64,000 bases of DNA from contig CAUYUJ010001714.1 of NCBI GenBank assembly GCA_963575745.1, positions 271,253-335,252 on the forward strand, in the 5' to 3' direction. This stretch comes from Prorocentrum cordatum. Its lineage: Eukaryota; Sar; Dinophyceae; Prorocentrales; Prorocentraceae. Position numbers and translations under genes: made by a program. Positions within the stretch are counted from its first letter, which is position 1. Every line of letters starts with the position of its first letter. The notes under the pieces were generated by a model. It worked only from the letters and a program-made list of their open reading frames with translations, was not told where the DNA came from and did no database searches. This document shows positions 39,558-51,427 of this stretch, piece after piece.

Positions 39558-41267
39558 CGCATGCCATGGCGTTGTTAATTGTGCGCGATTTTCGGACCGG
39601 CTGATTCGATGCCTTGCCTTACCTCGTCCTTCAATATTCTTATACGTCCTTCCTCGCTAACCCTCCAATCTCTCTCGGTTGTCCTCGCTTTTCCTTTCTC
39701 GTCATTATCGACGGTCTCCTCTTGTTTGGGATTATGCGGGGGCCTCGAGCTGTTCAGGGCCGGCGCGGGGAGATATTGAATATGAAGTGGGCTGGCTTGA
39801 AGTGTACGGGTCTCTTGCGGATCTCCCTGTTTGGGCTGCCTTGAAAGCCTTGGGGCCCGCTTGGGGCCTTCTTGGGCTCTTCTTCGAATTTGTGGGGCCG
39901 TCTCGAGCCTCGGCGCCATGTGAAGATCTCCCGAAGCCATCCGAAGGAGACGAGCTTGAGATTTACTGAATCTGAGAAAACCTGAATGGTTTTTGCGTTT
40001 ACGGCTCTGTGGGGTCATTTGGGAGGACCTTTGGGAGCTCCATTGGGGCATCTTGTGGCCCCCCAGGCCCCCTCCCCCATGGGCGGCCCCGTCGTCTTCG
40101 TCCGTCGTCCGTCCGCCCGCCATGTTGTTTCTCTTTGATAGCTCTGCCGCGGGGATCTTCTCTCGCTTGCTCAGATGAAGGTGCCAGGGATCCAGCGGCC
40201 AGCACTGTACATGAGCTGCTGCCTTGGGCTGCAGCTCGCTGGATACTGCTGCGTGAAAGGCGCTCCTAGCCTGGGCTGCAGTGCCATGCAACTAAATACT
40301 CCAATATGATTTATCCCACACGGCACTTAAACGAGAAATGGGCATGCTTGGTTCGCGCATGAATTCTCTCTCCTGAGTCCTGAATGAATGAGCATCTAAC
40401 CCAAACGCAAAATGCCCGTCTTGCAGCCTTCGGAGACTCCTCGAAACCGTCTTGGGGGCGATCCGGGGCTCTCTGGAGCAGCCTTGACGGTGGTTTGGAG
40501 CCGATCATGGGAATACGCCTGGGTTGTGGGCCAGAGGACTCATGGACGTATCTTGTGTCTCTTTGGAAGTCACTCGCAGGACAATGTTTGGCCTCTTGCG
40601 GGGGGGGGTCGGGGTCTCTTGGAGACTAGTTTGGGCACTGTTTTGGGTTTCCTGGAGACCTCCCAGCCCTTGGGGGGCCTTGTCGGCGGCCTCGCGGACC
40701 GTTTTGGAAGCCTTTGTGGCCGTAGCAGCCTTGGGCTCTCTTCGAGCGCTCGTGGGCCGTCTGGAAGCCATCTCAGCCCGGTCGTCAGCCATCTTCCAGA
40801 CAACCAGGGGCGCTTTGGGAGCCGTTTGGGCCAGCTTGGAGGCCTCTGGGGAGGTCTTGGGCCCCCTTGCGGGACGTAGTGGGGCATTCTAAAAGGCCTC
40901 TTGGGCTGTCTTGGAGGCCTTTGGGGATGTCCTGGGGCGATATTGGGGTTCTCTGATGCCGTTGTGGACGCTACTCGTACCAAAAATGACAAATGTTAAA
41001 AATACCCGTTTCCCTTCAGAAATGGAGCGATGTTTGCATAGCGCGGCCCTCATAAGTGTCCACTCGGAGCCCTCTCGGGGAGGATGGGGGGCCTCTCGGG
41101 CCGTCTAGAAACCATAATGGGCGTTTTGGCGCGCTCTTGGACCGTCCCGGAGGCCTCGTGGACCGTCTGGGGAGCGCCTTCGGGCCCTCCGAAAGCGGGG
41201 GGGGATGTTGGAAAAGTGTGCCGCAAAAGGAGCCGGGGACCCGGCCCCCCAGCATATTAGGCTTTAT

Positions 41268-41510
41268 TATGATACATCATACTACATTACAACATGTTAT
41301 GGTATATCAAAATGTGTTACATCATGGTATATCAAAGTCTATCATGACATAGTATAATTTGTTCGTTTATATTGTATCATATTCTGGCATATAATGATGT
41401 ATTATACTATGATACATTGATAACTACAACAGTATAATGTGTTAGTCCAACATAAACATGATATACGATAACACGATACAATACAATACATTACAATAAA
41501 ATGAAGTATG
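41268..41510. other. AT-rich island of ATA/ACAT words
   Basis: About 240 bp of strongly AT-rich sequence with recurring GATACATCAT, GGTATATCA and TAATGTGTTA words, in sharp contrast to GC-rich surroundings. Confidence 0.8.
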
Positions 41511-42693
41511 CTACATGTGAGAATCAAGCTCATTGCCCAGGAATGTAAGAGGCCCGAGAGGGTTTCTCGTGAAGCCTCGAGGGGCCTGCGGTTTCATTCC
41601 GTGCTCGCCGCTGCCGTTTGTTTTTTCAGGGCCCTTGGCCTTAGTGCTACGCCAGTTGTTCGAGCCGCGCTCACAGCAAAAGCATCCGCGGCGCTGCGCG
41701 CCGATCCATATCACAGTGGTAGATTGGAGCGAGGCCGTTCCGCTATCCTCGTGGGAGCGGTGCCCCAACAAAAGATGGCACGATTTCGGGCTTACTTTTG
41801 TCCTGAAAAATCGTTTCCAATCAAACGTTCTGTGACCGAAAACTCACAAGCGATGGCGCGAATAGGGTCGCAGGAAAAATCAAAGCAGGAATGGGCGCAG
41901 CAGGAGTCGGCGGAGAGAGCGCGAGAACGACGCTGGCCGCCACGAGGGGGTCCGAGGAGGTCAGATAAGAACCCGGCGCGCCTCATCGGAGGCACTGGCG
42001 ATTTGTTTACCCCAGAGGGTCAACGCCCGAGGCGACGAAATATAACGTACCTTGACGCCGCCGTCGCGCATATAAAGTTCGATGGTGGGTCATATAAATT
42101 CGGACTGAACATGTGTGCGTGGCTGAACCTGCAATGCATCTTAATTGAATTCGCTGTTATGGATGAGCTTATACAAATTTGATTTTGCATGTCCACGCAA
42201 AAAAGGCGGGGGAACGGAAGCGACGAGAAGAGCGATCGCCAACCAGGAGCACCCCAACCACGGGAACCGCCTGCACATTCTCCGCGTCGGCGGGGGGGCG
42301 CGCTGCAGCTACCCCCCGCCCTCCTCCCACCCCCATCGCGCGCAGCGGACGAAGAAGGAGCATAGTGAACGAGAGCGAAGAGGACAGGAGGAAGGCGCGG
42401 GAAAGGGGCGGAGGGAGCGAAGGAGAAGAGACTAGAAGACAAGGGAGGTGCGGTGGGAAGGCGCATTGAGGCTCTTTCAGGCTCTCTTGACAAGCTCTCT
42501 TGGGTTCTCTAGGTCTGACTGAGGGGCCTCGGCGAGGCCCCAGAGGGGGCCCTCCAAAGCCTTCTTCAGGACTGCCTCGGGCTCGCCTCACTAGGGGTGC
42601 TTATTTGTTGGCGCGGTCGGAGTCGAACTATGTTGTTTCAAACGCTGAATATGGTCTGCTTGTATTACAACGCTTATCCGAAATATGCAATGC
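41511..42693. other. No gene supported
   Basis: A 224-codon plus frame (41508-42182) lacks recognisable domains. The rest is GC-rich background with a C/T-rich patch at 42300-42470. Confidence 0.4.
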
Positions 42694-43225
42694 AAACATG
42701 ATCGACCCACGAACCCGGAAAGGAATGTAGAACTGTAACACGTGGCAGCGTTTTCAAAGACACCTGATTGGGTGACGGGCAAATTCAATACTGAAGGTAT
42801 CGATCTTGATGTACCCTGCCGAGGGCTGTGCTGTGCTGCGCCGTGCTGAATTGCGATGTGCCATGGCGCGACTGTGCTCTATAGCGTCGTGGATCGAGTC
42901 CTCCTTTGCATCCGAGTCCTGACCGAACTGATCTGGATCTTAAGCTCGAGCTGCCTGAACACATAGTAGCTGCCCAAGAGCTAATGGACAGGGGGACATG
43001 CCAGGAGGACGCGCCGCGAAACGTCCCAAGGGATGCGCCAGGCGACGTGCCAGGGGACGTGCCATGGGGTCGCACCGCGGGACGTGCCAAGGGGACGCGC
43101 TACGGAACGTGCCAATGGATGTGCCACGGAATGTGCCAGGGGACGCGCCACGCGACGTGCCAGGGGGACTCGCCAAGGGACGCCCCACGGAACGTGCCAA
43201 GGAACGTGCCAAGTTGCAATGCTGA
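42694..43225 (+). repeat. 437-bp family, single unit with leader
   Basis: Leader at 42694 (ACATGATCGACCCACGAACC), unit from 42798, GACGTGCCA subrepeats to 43225. Confidence 0.85.
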
Positions 43226-44128
43226 GTGCAATGCGCGGGGCCGCGGATCAGGCGGCGGACGGCAGCGTCCAGGGCGGCAGAGCCGATGCAATCCAGGGAG
43301 CCTGAGACAGCCCCTGGACGGGCATGCAACGGTGCATCCAACGAGCCTGAGGACAGGCACCGAGGAGACCAAGCGCAGCCAAAATGGCGCGCGAGGCGTT
43401 CCCCAAGTCCAGGTGCGAACGAAAGGAACGTTCCCGAGGACGTCGATCCAGAAGCCTGACGGGTAGTACAGACTGACTGGGGACATAAGTCCAGCGGGAT
43501 CCCGACGGCGACACCAAGTCGCGACGCCAGAACGCGCATCCGAAGTGTGGAACATGCTGACAAAAGAACCTTCCACAACTGAGATGCGTCAGCCCAGATC
43601 CAACGAGTGGAGGGGCGCCTTAGTGCACGATACACGGTCGACAACGCGGCGTGAGCACATCCAAGTGTCTCAGTGCTACCCAAAACGAGTCGGATAACAC
43701 CCGAGGGACGAGACCGCGTATACCCAAGACGCATCCCTCAGAGCCACTTGATCCAAAACTGGTAGAGATAAGCGAAGCGTCAAGAATCGAAGGAGGTTGT
43801 GCACCAGATGTCGAGTCTGTCGGACCTCCTGAACAGAGACTCTGCACAACCTCGATCACGTTGACAGTTGAGAATGACATGGTGCACCTGTCGGAATAGA
43901 CCCCTTGCCAAATCCCACCAGCCCTTTGGGCGTGAGTGGTTTAGAGCGCCCGCTCTGTTCTCAACCCCCTTCTTCCCCTTCGGGGAGGGGTTTACCCCTC
44001 CCCCTACCCCCTCCCCCTGGGCCTGGAGAGGTCCCACCGCGGGTGGTCAGGGGAGTCCTTTTCGACTCCTGGGAGGGCTAAAAAACGACACCCCTCACGA
44101 GGATTCTGGCCCCGACGGGGGGAGGAAG
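43226..44128. other. Unique sequence between two 437-bp family copies
   Basis: No coding frame is supported. 43918-43990 repeats the CCTTTGGGCGTGAGTGGTTT block of 36828, with a CCCCTTCGGGGAGGGG hairpin. Confidence 0.45.
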
Positions 44129-44980
44129 AACATGATCGACCCACGAACCCGGAAAGGAATATAGAACTGTAACACATGGCAACGTTTTCAAAGACACCTG
44201 ATTGGGTGACGGGCAAATGCAATGCTGAGTGTATCGATCTTGATGTACCATGCCAAGGGCTGTGCTGTGCTGCGCCGTGCTGAATTGCGATGTGCCATGG
44301 CGCGACTGCGCTCTATAGCGTCGTGGATCGAGTCCTCCTTTGCATCCGAGTTCTGACCGAACTGATCTGGATCTTAAGCTCGAGCTGCCTGAACACATAG
44401 TAGCTGCCCCAAGCTAATTGACAGGGGAACATGCCAGGAGGACGCGCCGCGAAACGTCCAAAGGGATGCGCCAGGCGACGTGCCAGGGGACGTGCCATGG
44501 GGTCGCACCGCGGGACGTGCCAAAGGGACGCGCTACGGAACGTGCCAATGGATGTGCCACGGAATGTGCCAGGGGGCGCGCCACGCGACGTGCCAAGGGG
44601 ACTCGCCAAAGGACGCCCCACGGAACGTGCCAAGGAACGTGCCAAGTTGCAATGCTGAGTGCATCGACCTTGATGTACCGTGCCGAAATCAGTGCTGTGC
44701 TGCGCCGTGCTGAATTGCGATGTGCCATGGCGCGATTGTGCTCTATAGCCTCGTGGATCGAGTCCTCCTTGCATCCGAGTCCTGACCGAACTGATCTGGA
44801 TCTTAAGCTCGAGCTGCCTGAACACATAGTAGCTGCCCCAGAGCTAATTGACAAGGGGAACATGCCAGGAGGACGCGCCGCGAAACGTCCCAAGGGATGC
44901 GCCAGGCGACGTGCCAGGGGACGTGCCATGGGGTCGCAACGCGGGACGTGCCAAGGGGACGCGCTACTGAACGTGCTGGG
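44129..44980 (+). repeat. 437-bp family, two units with leader
   Basis: Leader at 44129, units from about 44234 and 44661 (period about 427). The second ends ACGTGCTGGGGACAAGCG exactly as at 12216-12232. Confidence 0.9.
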
Positions 44981-44984
44981 GACA

Positions 44985-45490
44985 AGCGTTTCGCTCGAGA
45001 CATCCTATCACAATCATCCGAATTCCTACGCGCGGGACGCGGCACGCGCGAGACATCCTCGGAATTCCTGCGAGCGGGACACGAAAACAAGCATTGCGCC
45101 TGAGATATCCTCTGAATTCTGGCCCCCCACGAGGCCCCCGCTCGAGACATCCCCCAATTTTGCAAAACCAGCGTTTCGCTCGAGACATCCTCAACAAATT
45201 ATGAAAAACAAGCGTTTCGCTTGAGAAATCCTGTCAAAACCCAAAGAAATCAAAATTCCTGCGTGCGGGACGCGGCACGCGCGAGACATCCTCGGAATTC
45301 CTGCGCGAGGAGCGCTTTTCCGTGTCGCGGTCGGCTCTGCAAAACCAGCGTTTCGCTCGAGACATCCTCAACAAATTCTGAAACCAAGCGTTTCGCTCGA
45401 GACATCCCCAACTCTGCAAAACCAGCGTTTCGCTCGAGACATCCTCAACAAATTCTGAAAAACAAGCGTTTCGCTAGGGACATCCTCAAT
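44985..45490. repeat. 39-bp repeats with AAGCGTTTCGCTCGAGACATCC core
   Basis: At least ten copies of the CGCTCGAGACATCC core, interleaved with GGAATTCCTGCG words. Continuous with the end of the 437-bp array. Confidence 0.8.
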
Positions 45491-45615
45491 TTTTAATTCG
45501 CCGGCCCTACGCGACCTCGTTATTTATCGCAAAAGAAATTCGCCGGCCCTACAGCCGTCAAAACCGGGGGGAAACCAACTAAAAGAGAACCCTGGGCTCA
45601 GGCCCTTTCCAGGAA
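45491..45615. repeat. Dispersed repeat with CTAAAAGAGAAC
   Basis: Third copy of the 12691-12820 family. Confidence 0.8.
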
Positions 45616-45635
45616 GAAACCCTCTCCTCTTCTTT

Positions 45636-45808
45636 GAAGCCAAAATCATTGATTTTACTACGGTTTTGGCCCCATTTGGGCCTTCTGAGGGGGCAGCGCT
45701 CATTAAAGCTCCCCTCTTCCTTCAAGGCAAAATCATTGATTTTACGAAGGTTTTGGCCTCATGTTGCCCTTCTGAGGGGGCAGCGCTCATTAAAGCTCCC
45801 CTCTTCAT
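45636..45808 (+). repeat. 82-bp direct duplication
   Basis: AAATCATTGATTTTAC...CATTAAAGCTCCCCTCTTC occurs twice head to tail. A diverged third copy is at 37427-37510. Confidence 0.85.
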
Positions 45809-45819
45809 TGATCGACTTC

Positions 45820-46115
45820 CTCCAAGATGGCCCCAAGAAGCGCCCAGGAGGCACCAAGAGGCCCCAAGATGGCCCAAAGAGGCCCCTAGGAGGCCCCCAA
45901 GAGGCCTCCAAGAGGCCCCCAAGATGCCCCCAAGAGGCCGAGGCTCCCCCGACGCACCCAAGACGCTCCTGGAAGCCCCTGGGGCCGCCAAGAGGCCCCC
46001 AAGACGCCCCAAACGGCCTCCATGAGGCTCCCAAGAGGCCCGAAGAGGCTCCCCCAAGGCACCCAAGACGCTCCTAGAAGCCCCTGGGGCCGCCAAGAGG
46101 CCCCCAAGACGCCCC
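45820..46115 (+). repeat. CCCCAAGAGGCC-family minisatellite with a 100-bp duplication
   Basis: Degenerate units. ACGCTCCTRGAAGCCCCTGG and its surroundings are duplicated about 105 bp apart (45962, 46067). Confidence 0.85.
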
Positions 46116-46130
46116 AAAAGGGGACGAGGT

Positions 46131-46535
46131 GCCCGAACGCCTCACGCCACGAGGAGCCCGAACGACTCACACCAGGACGAGGGGCCCGAACGACTCACAC
46201 CACGAAGAGCCCGAACGACTCACACCAGAAGGAGGGGCCCGAACGACTCACACCAGGACGAGGCGCCCGAACGACTCACACCACGAGGAGCCCGAACGAC
46301 TCACACCACGACGAGGGCCCCGAACGACTCACACCACGAGGAGCCCGAACGACTCACACCAGGAGGAGGAGCCCGAACGACTCACACCAGGACGAAGGGC
46401 CCGAACAACTCACACCACGAGAAGCCCGAACGACTCACGCCAGGACGAAGAGCCCGAACGACTCAAACCACGACGAAGAGCCCGAACGACTCACACCAGG
46501 AAGAAGGGCCCGAACGACTCACACCAGGACGAGAG
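46131..46535 (+). repeat. 27-bp minisatellite, 15 copies
   Basis: Unit GCCCGAACGACTCACACCA plus a variable 8-base end (GGACGAGG, CGAGGA and similar). The unit length keeps plus frames open (ERLTP, RTTHT repeats), not evidence of a gene. Confidence 0.9.
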
Positions 46536-46708
46536 GCCCGGAGATATGCGGGGGCAGGCGGAAACACGCCTGAAAAACACGACTGTCGGCATGCTTCGCA
46601 AGAGTTGCTGTTTTAGATGGGCTGGTGGGGATACGCGAAGCGTGAAGAATTTTAATGTACATGATAACGTTACAGGCACTTGCGCAGCACAGATTCACGC
46701 GTCAGGGC

Positions 46709-48307
46709 TCAGTGTCGCTGGGGCAAAGGAGCGGCGCTACCCAGGAGGCGTACAGGGAGCGAGGGGTCGGGGGCACAGTCGACTGGCGGCATGGACTCCC
46801 AACGAGCCTCGCAAGCCGTGTCCTCAATGTGCTTCAAGGTACGATCCATTTCCTTCAACAACTTGAGAATGGCCATGGGCGAAGCTTGACTCTTCAGCCG
46901 CGCAGTGCCATGGATGAGCTCTTCCGCGCTGATCTTCCCGTCCCCGCCGGCCAACGTATCGAATATTCTGTCCAGATGCCTCACATCGATATCCTGAGAC
47001 TTGAGCCAAATCTGAATCCACGGATCCGTGCAGATCTGCATCCATTCATCGCGATCGACATGGCCGCTACCATCTTTGTCTGCCTCGGCGAAGAGACGCT
47101 CCATCTTCTTAGCGTGGACCCTCTCTTTGCGATACGTCTGCCTCACCATTATCGCATCGTCCAGCGTGGCAACCTTGAATGTCTCTTGAATGAATACCCC
47201 GTTCACGATCCCTATAACTGCGAATCCGAGTATCATCTTGTGACAGATAGAGTACGCTACAAGCGCCTCATGCACATGATTCATCAACACCCTTGCCGGG
47301 GGTGTCCAATTTGCGAGAGTGAATTCGAACATGGTGAGGAGTGACCTGGAGAAGTTCCCGAAATACTCGAAAACCACGTCTTGTTCGTCGGCGGACCCCT
47401 TCTCGAAGTACCAGAGATGAAGTACCTGATGGATGACAAGAGCCAACATCACATGGCCGACGAACAATAGCAGGAACGCCCACGCCAGAATCGATATGCT
47501 TCCTTTGAGCGAGGTTCCTATGACGTAGAGAGGGTCAAATCCTGAGCGATCCAGAAGCCGCAGAAGCCGAATCAGCCGCAGCAGCCTCACCATGCGAATC
47601 AGGCGAATCATTTGCACGTTCACATTCATTTTGAAGTCGAAGCGACCAAACACCCAGGCAAGGACTACGACGAGATCGATCCAGCACCAGCGGTCCCGAA
47701 CGAATTGACAACGGAGGACTAAAATCTTGACGACAATCTCGAACGTGAAGAATACTCCGAATACCCAATCACACACGTCGAATACCGCTTCGCCATGTGG
47801 CCACACATCGGATGAGATACCATCTGCACTCTCATGACCGGTCTGGACAGCCAAATCAAACCCTATGTACTGCGCCTCGGCAGCCATGGCGGCTGCATTC
47901 ATGACGATCACGCAAACCATGACAATTTCGAACGCTGGATGTGCGATGATCCGATGCGCGACACTTTCTGCCGAGTCAGACTTTTTCTGTTGAATGCCTT
48001 GCCTTTTGGACATCTGAAGGCTGGGTGGATAGAAGCGCGGACTGGCAGATAGTCCCGACATCCTCTCCGCTTCTTGCCCGTTGAGGGCGGTTTCCTTGGG
48101 CGGGTCTGCCCGCTCGGCGAGCGCGTCTGCACGAGAGGTCTGCTCATCCCCACGCGGGGCGGCCAGCTTCTCCTGCAGGCTCCGCACCTTATCCTGGAGG
48201 CGCCTGATCTCCAAATCGTGTGCCTGCTTCGCGCGCGCGAACAGCGAATCAAAACCGCCGCTTTCCGTTCCGCTGCCCTCGCCCCTGCAGCTCGATGCAG
48301 AGTGCAT
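46709..48307 (-). CDS. Single-domain voltage-gated cation channel with EF hands
   Basis: 532 codons without introns, from ATG at 48307-48305 to a stop at 46709. The frame is open upstream to a TGA at 48532-48530 but has no earlier ATG. Order: coiled coil (about 26-50), S1 (124-143), S2 (173-198), S3 (206-222), S4 (233-252, six Arg at every third position), S5 (270-295), pore with LLTMFEFTLANWTPP (about 323-337), S6 (353-377), a canonical EF loop DKDGSGHVDRDE (410-421) and a degenerate second EF loop (GGDGKISAEE). It should form tetramers in a membrane, gating Na+ or Ca2+ with Ca2+ feedback; the filter does not settle selectivity. This Ion_trans plus EF-hand layout is common in dinoflagellates. 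Its 3' end abuts the 27-bp minisatellite region. Confidence 0.9.
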   Translation of the reverse strand: MHSASSCRGEGSGTESGGFDSLFARAKQAHDLEIRRLQDKVRSLQEKLAAPRGDEQTSRADALAERADPPKETALNGQEAERMSGLSASPRFYPPSLQMSKRQGIQQKKSDSAESVAHRIIAHPAFEIVMVCVIVMNAAAMAAEAQYIGFDLAVQTGHESADGISSDVWPHGEAVFDVCDWVFGVFFTFEIVVKILVLRCQFVRDRWCWIDLVVVLAWVFGRFDFKMNVNVQMIRLIRMVRLLRLIRLLRLLDRSGFDPLYVIGTSLKGSISILAWAFLLLFVGHVMLALVIHQVLHLWYFEKGSADEQDVVFEYFGNFSRSLLTMFEFTLANWTPPARVLMNHVHEALVAYSICHKMILGFAVIGIVNGVFIQETFKVATLDDAIMVRQTYRKERVHAKKMERLFAEADKDGSGHVDRDEWMQICTDPWIQIWLKSQDIDVRHLDRIFDTLAGGDGKISAEELIHGTARLKSQASPMAILKLLKEMDRTLKHIEDTACEARWESMPPVDCAPDPSLPVRLLGSAAPLPQRH

Positions 48308-48423
48308 GTGAACTGCGACCGCGCAGCCCTGCAAAGGTGCTGATGGCCGAACTGGAACAGGCGACCGAAAATGCCTCAGGGCACAACCTGCGCACAGTAA
48401 CGCTTCGACCCAAGGCGTCGACC

Positions 48424-48443
48424 CTTGAGCCACAGTGGCAGCG
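48424..48443 (-). other. Possible spliced-leader relic upstream of the channel gene
   Basis: On the minus strand the bases match the 3' end of the dinoflagellate spliced leader exactly for nine bases (TGGCTCAAG), and about 16 of 21 positions overall, 117 nt upstream of the ATG. Such relics mark genes reinserted from trans-spliced mRNA. A chance match cannot be excluded. Confidence 0.4.
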
Positions 48444-48884
48444 AACTTCTCGAGGGATTCCTCTTGGAAGACAGGTGCGCTTCCAAGCTGACCTCCCGCC
48501 GTCTGAGAAGGCGGCTCCCCTCGCCCCCCTCACGCTTCTGGGCGCCGCCGCGACATGCTTTTGCTCCGCAGCGAAATCGCCCGAGGCCACAGTGTTCGGA
48601 AGACTGATCTGCTAAAGTGCCCCCTGGCAAATGGAGGCGTGGAATGATGCCAAGCGCTGCCTGGTGTAATGTTTGCCAGCGTGGACCCCAAACAGTGTGT
48701 TTCTAGCAATCTATGTCGCGCAGACAGCCAATGTGGTGCGATCTACGTTGTGTCACCGATGTTGTGCAATATCTGACGTGCGATTTATATTGTGCAAAAT
48801 GTGTGGTACAAGTTGGGCGATACATGTGGAGCAGTCTATGCGGTGCAGTTCACTTTGACTGTCTTGAAGCTGTCCTCTCCACTG

Positions 48885-49083
48885 CTCGTGCAAACATCCC
48901 ACACTCCCACCCGCAACTTGGTCGCAAGACATCTTCAGACCACGACGGTGGATACCAAATGGCAATTGGCGACGACCGCGACGCCGACGACGACAGCGAC
49001 AACAACGACGACGAAAACGTCGCCGACGACGACTACGACGACACCGACGACGGCTCCGACGACTTCGACGACGACGACAACGA

Positions 49084-49119
<36 letters not shown>

Positions 49120-49482
49120 CGGCGACACCGACGACGACAATGACGACGACGCCGACGACGACGCCGACGCCGACGACGACGACGACGACGCCGACGACGA
49201 CGACGACGGCGACGACGACGCCGACGACAAGGACGACGACGACGACGACGACGACGACGCGGACGACGACGACGCCGACGGCGACGACGACGCCGACGAC
49301 AACGACGACGACGAAGACGACGATGTCACTAACGAAGACGACGACGACGAGTGAGGAGGGAGGACGACGACGGCGACAACGACAACAACGACGAGGGAGG
49401 AGGGAGGACGACGACGACGCGAACGACGAAGAAGCAGGAAGGACGTCGACGCCGACGACGACAACGACGAGGGAGGAGGGAA

Positions 49483-49517
<35 letters not shown>

Positions 49518-49760
49518 CGACGAAATAGCAGGGACGACGACGAGAGACGCCGACGACGGACGACGACGACGACGAGGGAGGAGGAGGAAGGACGACCACG
49601 GCGACAACGACGACGGAAACGACAACGACGCCAAAGAGGACGACGACGACGAACACGAGAAAAGACAGAGGACGACGTAGGCGACGACGACGACGACGAC
49701 GACGCGGGAGGAGGGAGGACGGCGACGACGACGACGACGACGCAAGAGCGCGCGCGCACG
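48885..49760 (+). repeat. Module A1: (GAC)n array with unique head
   Basis: Head CGTGCAAACATCCCACACTC...GCAACTTGG, then about 800 bp of GAC/ACG triplets with GAGGGAGGAGGGAGG interruptions, ending CAAGAGCGCGCGCGCACGC. A paralogous module A2 is at 50460-51315. Poly-Asp and poly-Thr frames are artefacts. Confidence 0.95.
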
Positions 49761-49764
49761 CTTT

Positions 49765-50335
49765 TGTTGAAAATCCGTGTTGCGAAAACGTATGTTGTTG
49801 TAGGATTGTTGGACACACGATTTTAAAATCCTTCCGAAACCGATGGGTTGTGAAGGATTGCTGTATACGCGCGCGACGGCGCGCGTCTGCACTTCGCCCC
49901 ATGTTTTGCAAAGGATTCTCGCGACGGCACACGCGCAAGGGCGTTCGACAGATTTCGACATGCGCGCGCGAAGCCCGTTTGGTAGCATGTTTTCGAAATC
50001 TAGAAAAACCCATGGTTTTCTTAAGATTTCGCGAGAGCTCGCGCGTAAGCTTTTTTAGCAAATCCGTGTTGCGAAACGCTGTGTTTTGTATGTTTTTTGG
50101 AAGCTCGATTGCGAAATCCTTCCGTCACCGAAGGTGTTTGACGGATTCCAGCATGCGCGCGCGACGACGCGCGCGTGCGCACTTCGTCAAATTTGTTGCA
50201 AGGGATTCGTGAAGAAGTGTTATGTTAGAACACAAGATGTCCCCGCGTATCGTTTTTCACCAGGGAACCTAAGGGGGGGCGACACCCGTTCCCCCGGGAC
50301 ATTGTAAATTCATATTTAGGATGGACATGTGGTCA
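49765..50335 (+). repeat. Module B1: 570-bp duplicated block
   Basis: About 80-90% similar by eye to 53338-53912. It contains an internal duplication (AAATCCGTGTTGCGAAA at 49777 and 50060) and GCGCGCGACGACGCGCGCG palindromes. Confidence 0.9.
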
Positions 50336-50459
50336 GAATCATAAATGATTTGCATACCCGAAAGGGGTGCCGATAACGCCAGAAGGGGGTAGAGTCTGTT
50401 TTCTTATTAGAAAAGAAAATCTATGCGGCGGTGTTGATTTTAACAAACGAATTGACACA

Positions 50460-51315
50460 TCCCGCGCTCTTGCAAACATCCCACCCACCCACCCGCAACT
50501 TGGTTTGCAAAATCCCTTAGACCCGTGACGGTGGGTACAAAATTGCACTTGGCAGCGACAGCGACGCCGACGACGTTAGCGACAACGACGACGACGACGC
50601 CGCCGACAACGACTACGACGTGACCGACGACGTCTCCAACGACTTCGACGACGCCGACAACGACGACGACGACGACGCCGACGACGACGACGATGACAAC
50701 GACGGCGCCGACGATGACGACGCCGACGACGACGACGACAACGACACCGACGACGACGTCGGCGACGACGACGCCGACGATGACGACGACGGCGGCGACG
50801 ACGACGACGACGTCGACGACGACGAAGACGACGACGCCGACGCCGACGACGACGACGAAGACGACGACGATGTCGCCAACGAAGACGGCGACGAGGGAGG
50901 AGGGAGGACGACAACGGCGACACCGACGACAACGACGACAACGACGACAACGACGAAGAGGGAGGACGGCGACGACGCGAACGACGAAGGAGGAAGGACG
51001 GCGACGCCGACGACGACAACGACGAGGGAGGAGGGATGACGACGACGACGACGACGACGACGACAACGACGACGACGAAATAGGAGGGACGACGACGAGA
51101 CGCCGACGACGGACGACAACGACGACGAGGGAGGAGGAGGAAGGACGACCACGGCGACAACGACGACGGAAACGACCACGACGCCAAAGAGGACGACGAC
51201 CAGGAACACGAGGAAAGACAGAGGACGACGTAGGCGACGACGACGACGACGCGGGAGGAGGGAGGACGGCGACGACGACGACGACGACGACGCAAGAGCG
51301 CGCGCGCACGCTTTT
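50460..51315 (+). repeat. Module A2: second (GAC)n array
   Basis: Same head (GCAAACATCCCACCCACCCA, GCAACTTGG) and tail as A1. Confidence 0.95.
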
Positions 51316-51316
51316 G

Positions 51317-51380
51317 TTCCCCATATCCTAAGATGGGGTTCTTGTTATTCCCCGTATCCTAAGATGGGGTTCTTGTTTTT
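51317..51380 (+). repeat. Two hairpin repeats CCCCATATCCTAAGATGGGG
   Basis: Each is followed by TTCTTGTT. Related copies at 53957, 54229 and 54255. Confidence 0.85.
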
Positions 51381-51427
51381 ACTTGCACGCCTCCTACTCC
51401 TTCTTCCTCTTCTTCTTCTCCTCCTCA

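Larger units (their letters stand above)
38901..41267. other. No gene seen; degenerate short repeats
   Basis: GAGGATGTCTCAGGCGAAAC occurs at 39225 and 39357, with a broken copy at 39293. Two foldbacks follow (39432-39477, 39519-39557). From 40400 to 41200 the sequence is a degenerate GGCCTCTTGGG/GGGGCGCTTTGGGA minisatellite, the opposite strand of the CCCCAAGAGGCC family. Frames up to 155 codons result from it. Confidence 0.5.

Noticed and set aside
41508-42182. 224-codon plus-strand frame
   Set aside because: No recognisable motif, borders an AT-rich repeat and has compositionally uneven halves; not enough to call a gene.
42608-42630. tRNA-like 3' end (GTTCGACTCC) on the minus strand
   Set aside because: No matching acceptor stem or A box upstream; at best a tRNA-derived relic.
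46022-46866. 183- and 245-codon plus-strand frames
   Set aside because: They are the 27-bp minisatellite (a multiple of three) run on into the antisense of the channel gene.
46655-47344. 229-codon plus-strand frame
   Set aside because: Antisense shadow of the channel gene, whose minus frame has clear domains.
48792-51331. Poly-Thr, poly-Asp, poly-Arg frames over the GAC arrays
   Set aside because: Same cause; both strands and all phases are open.
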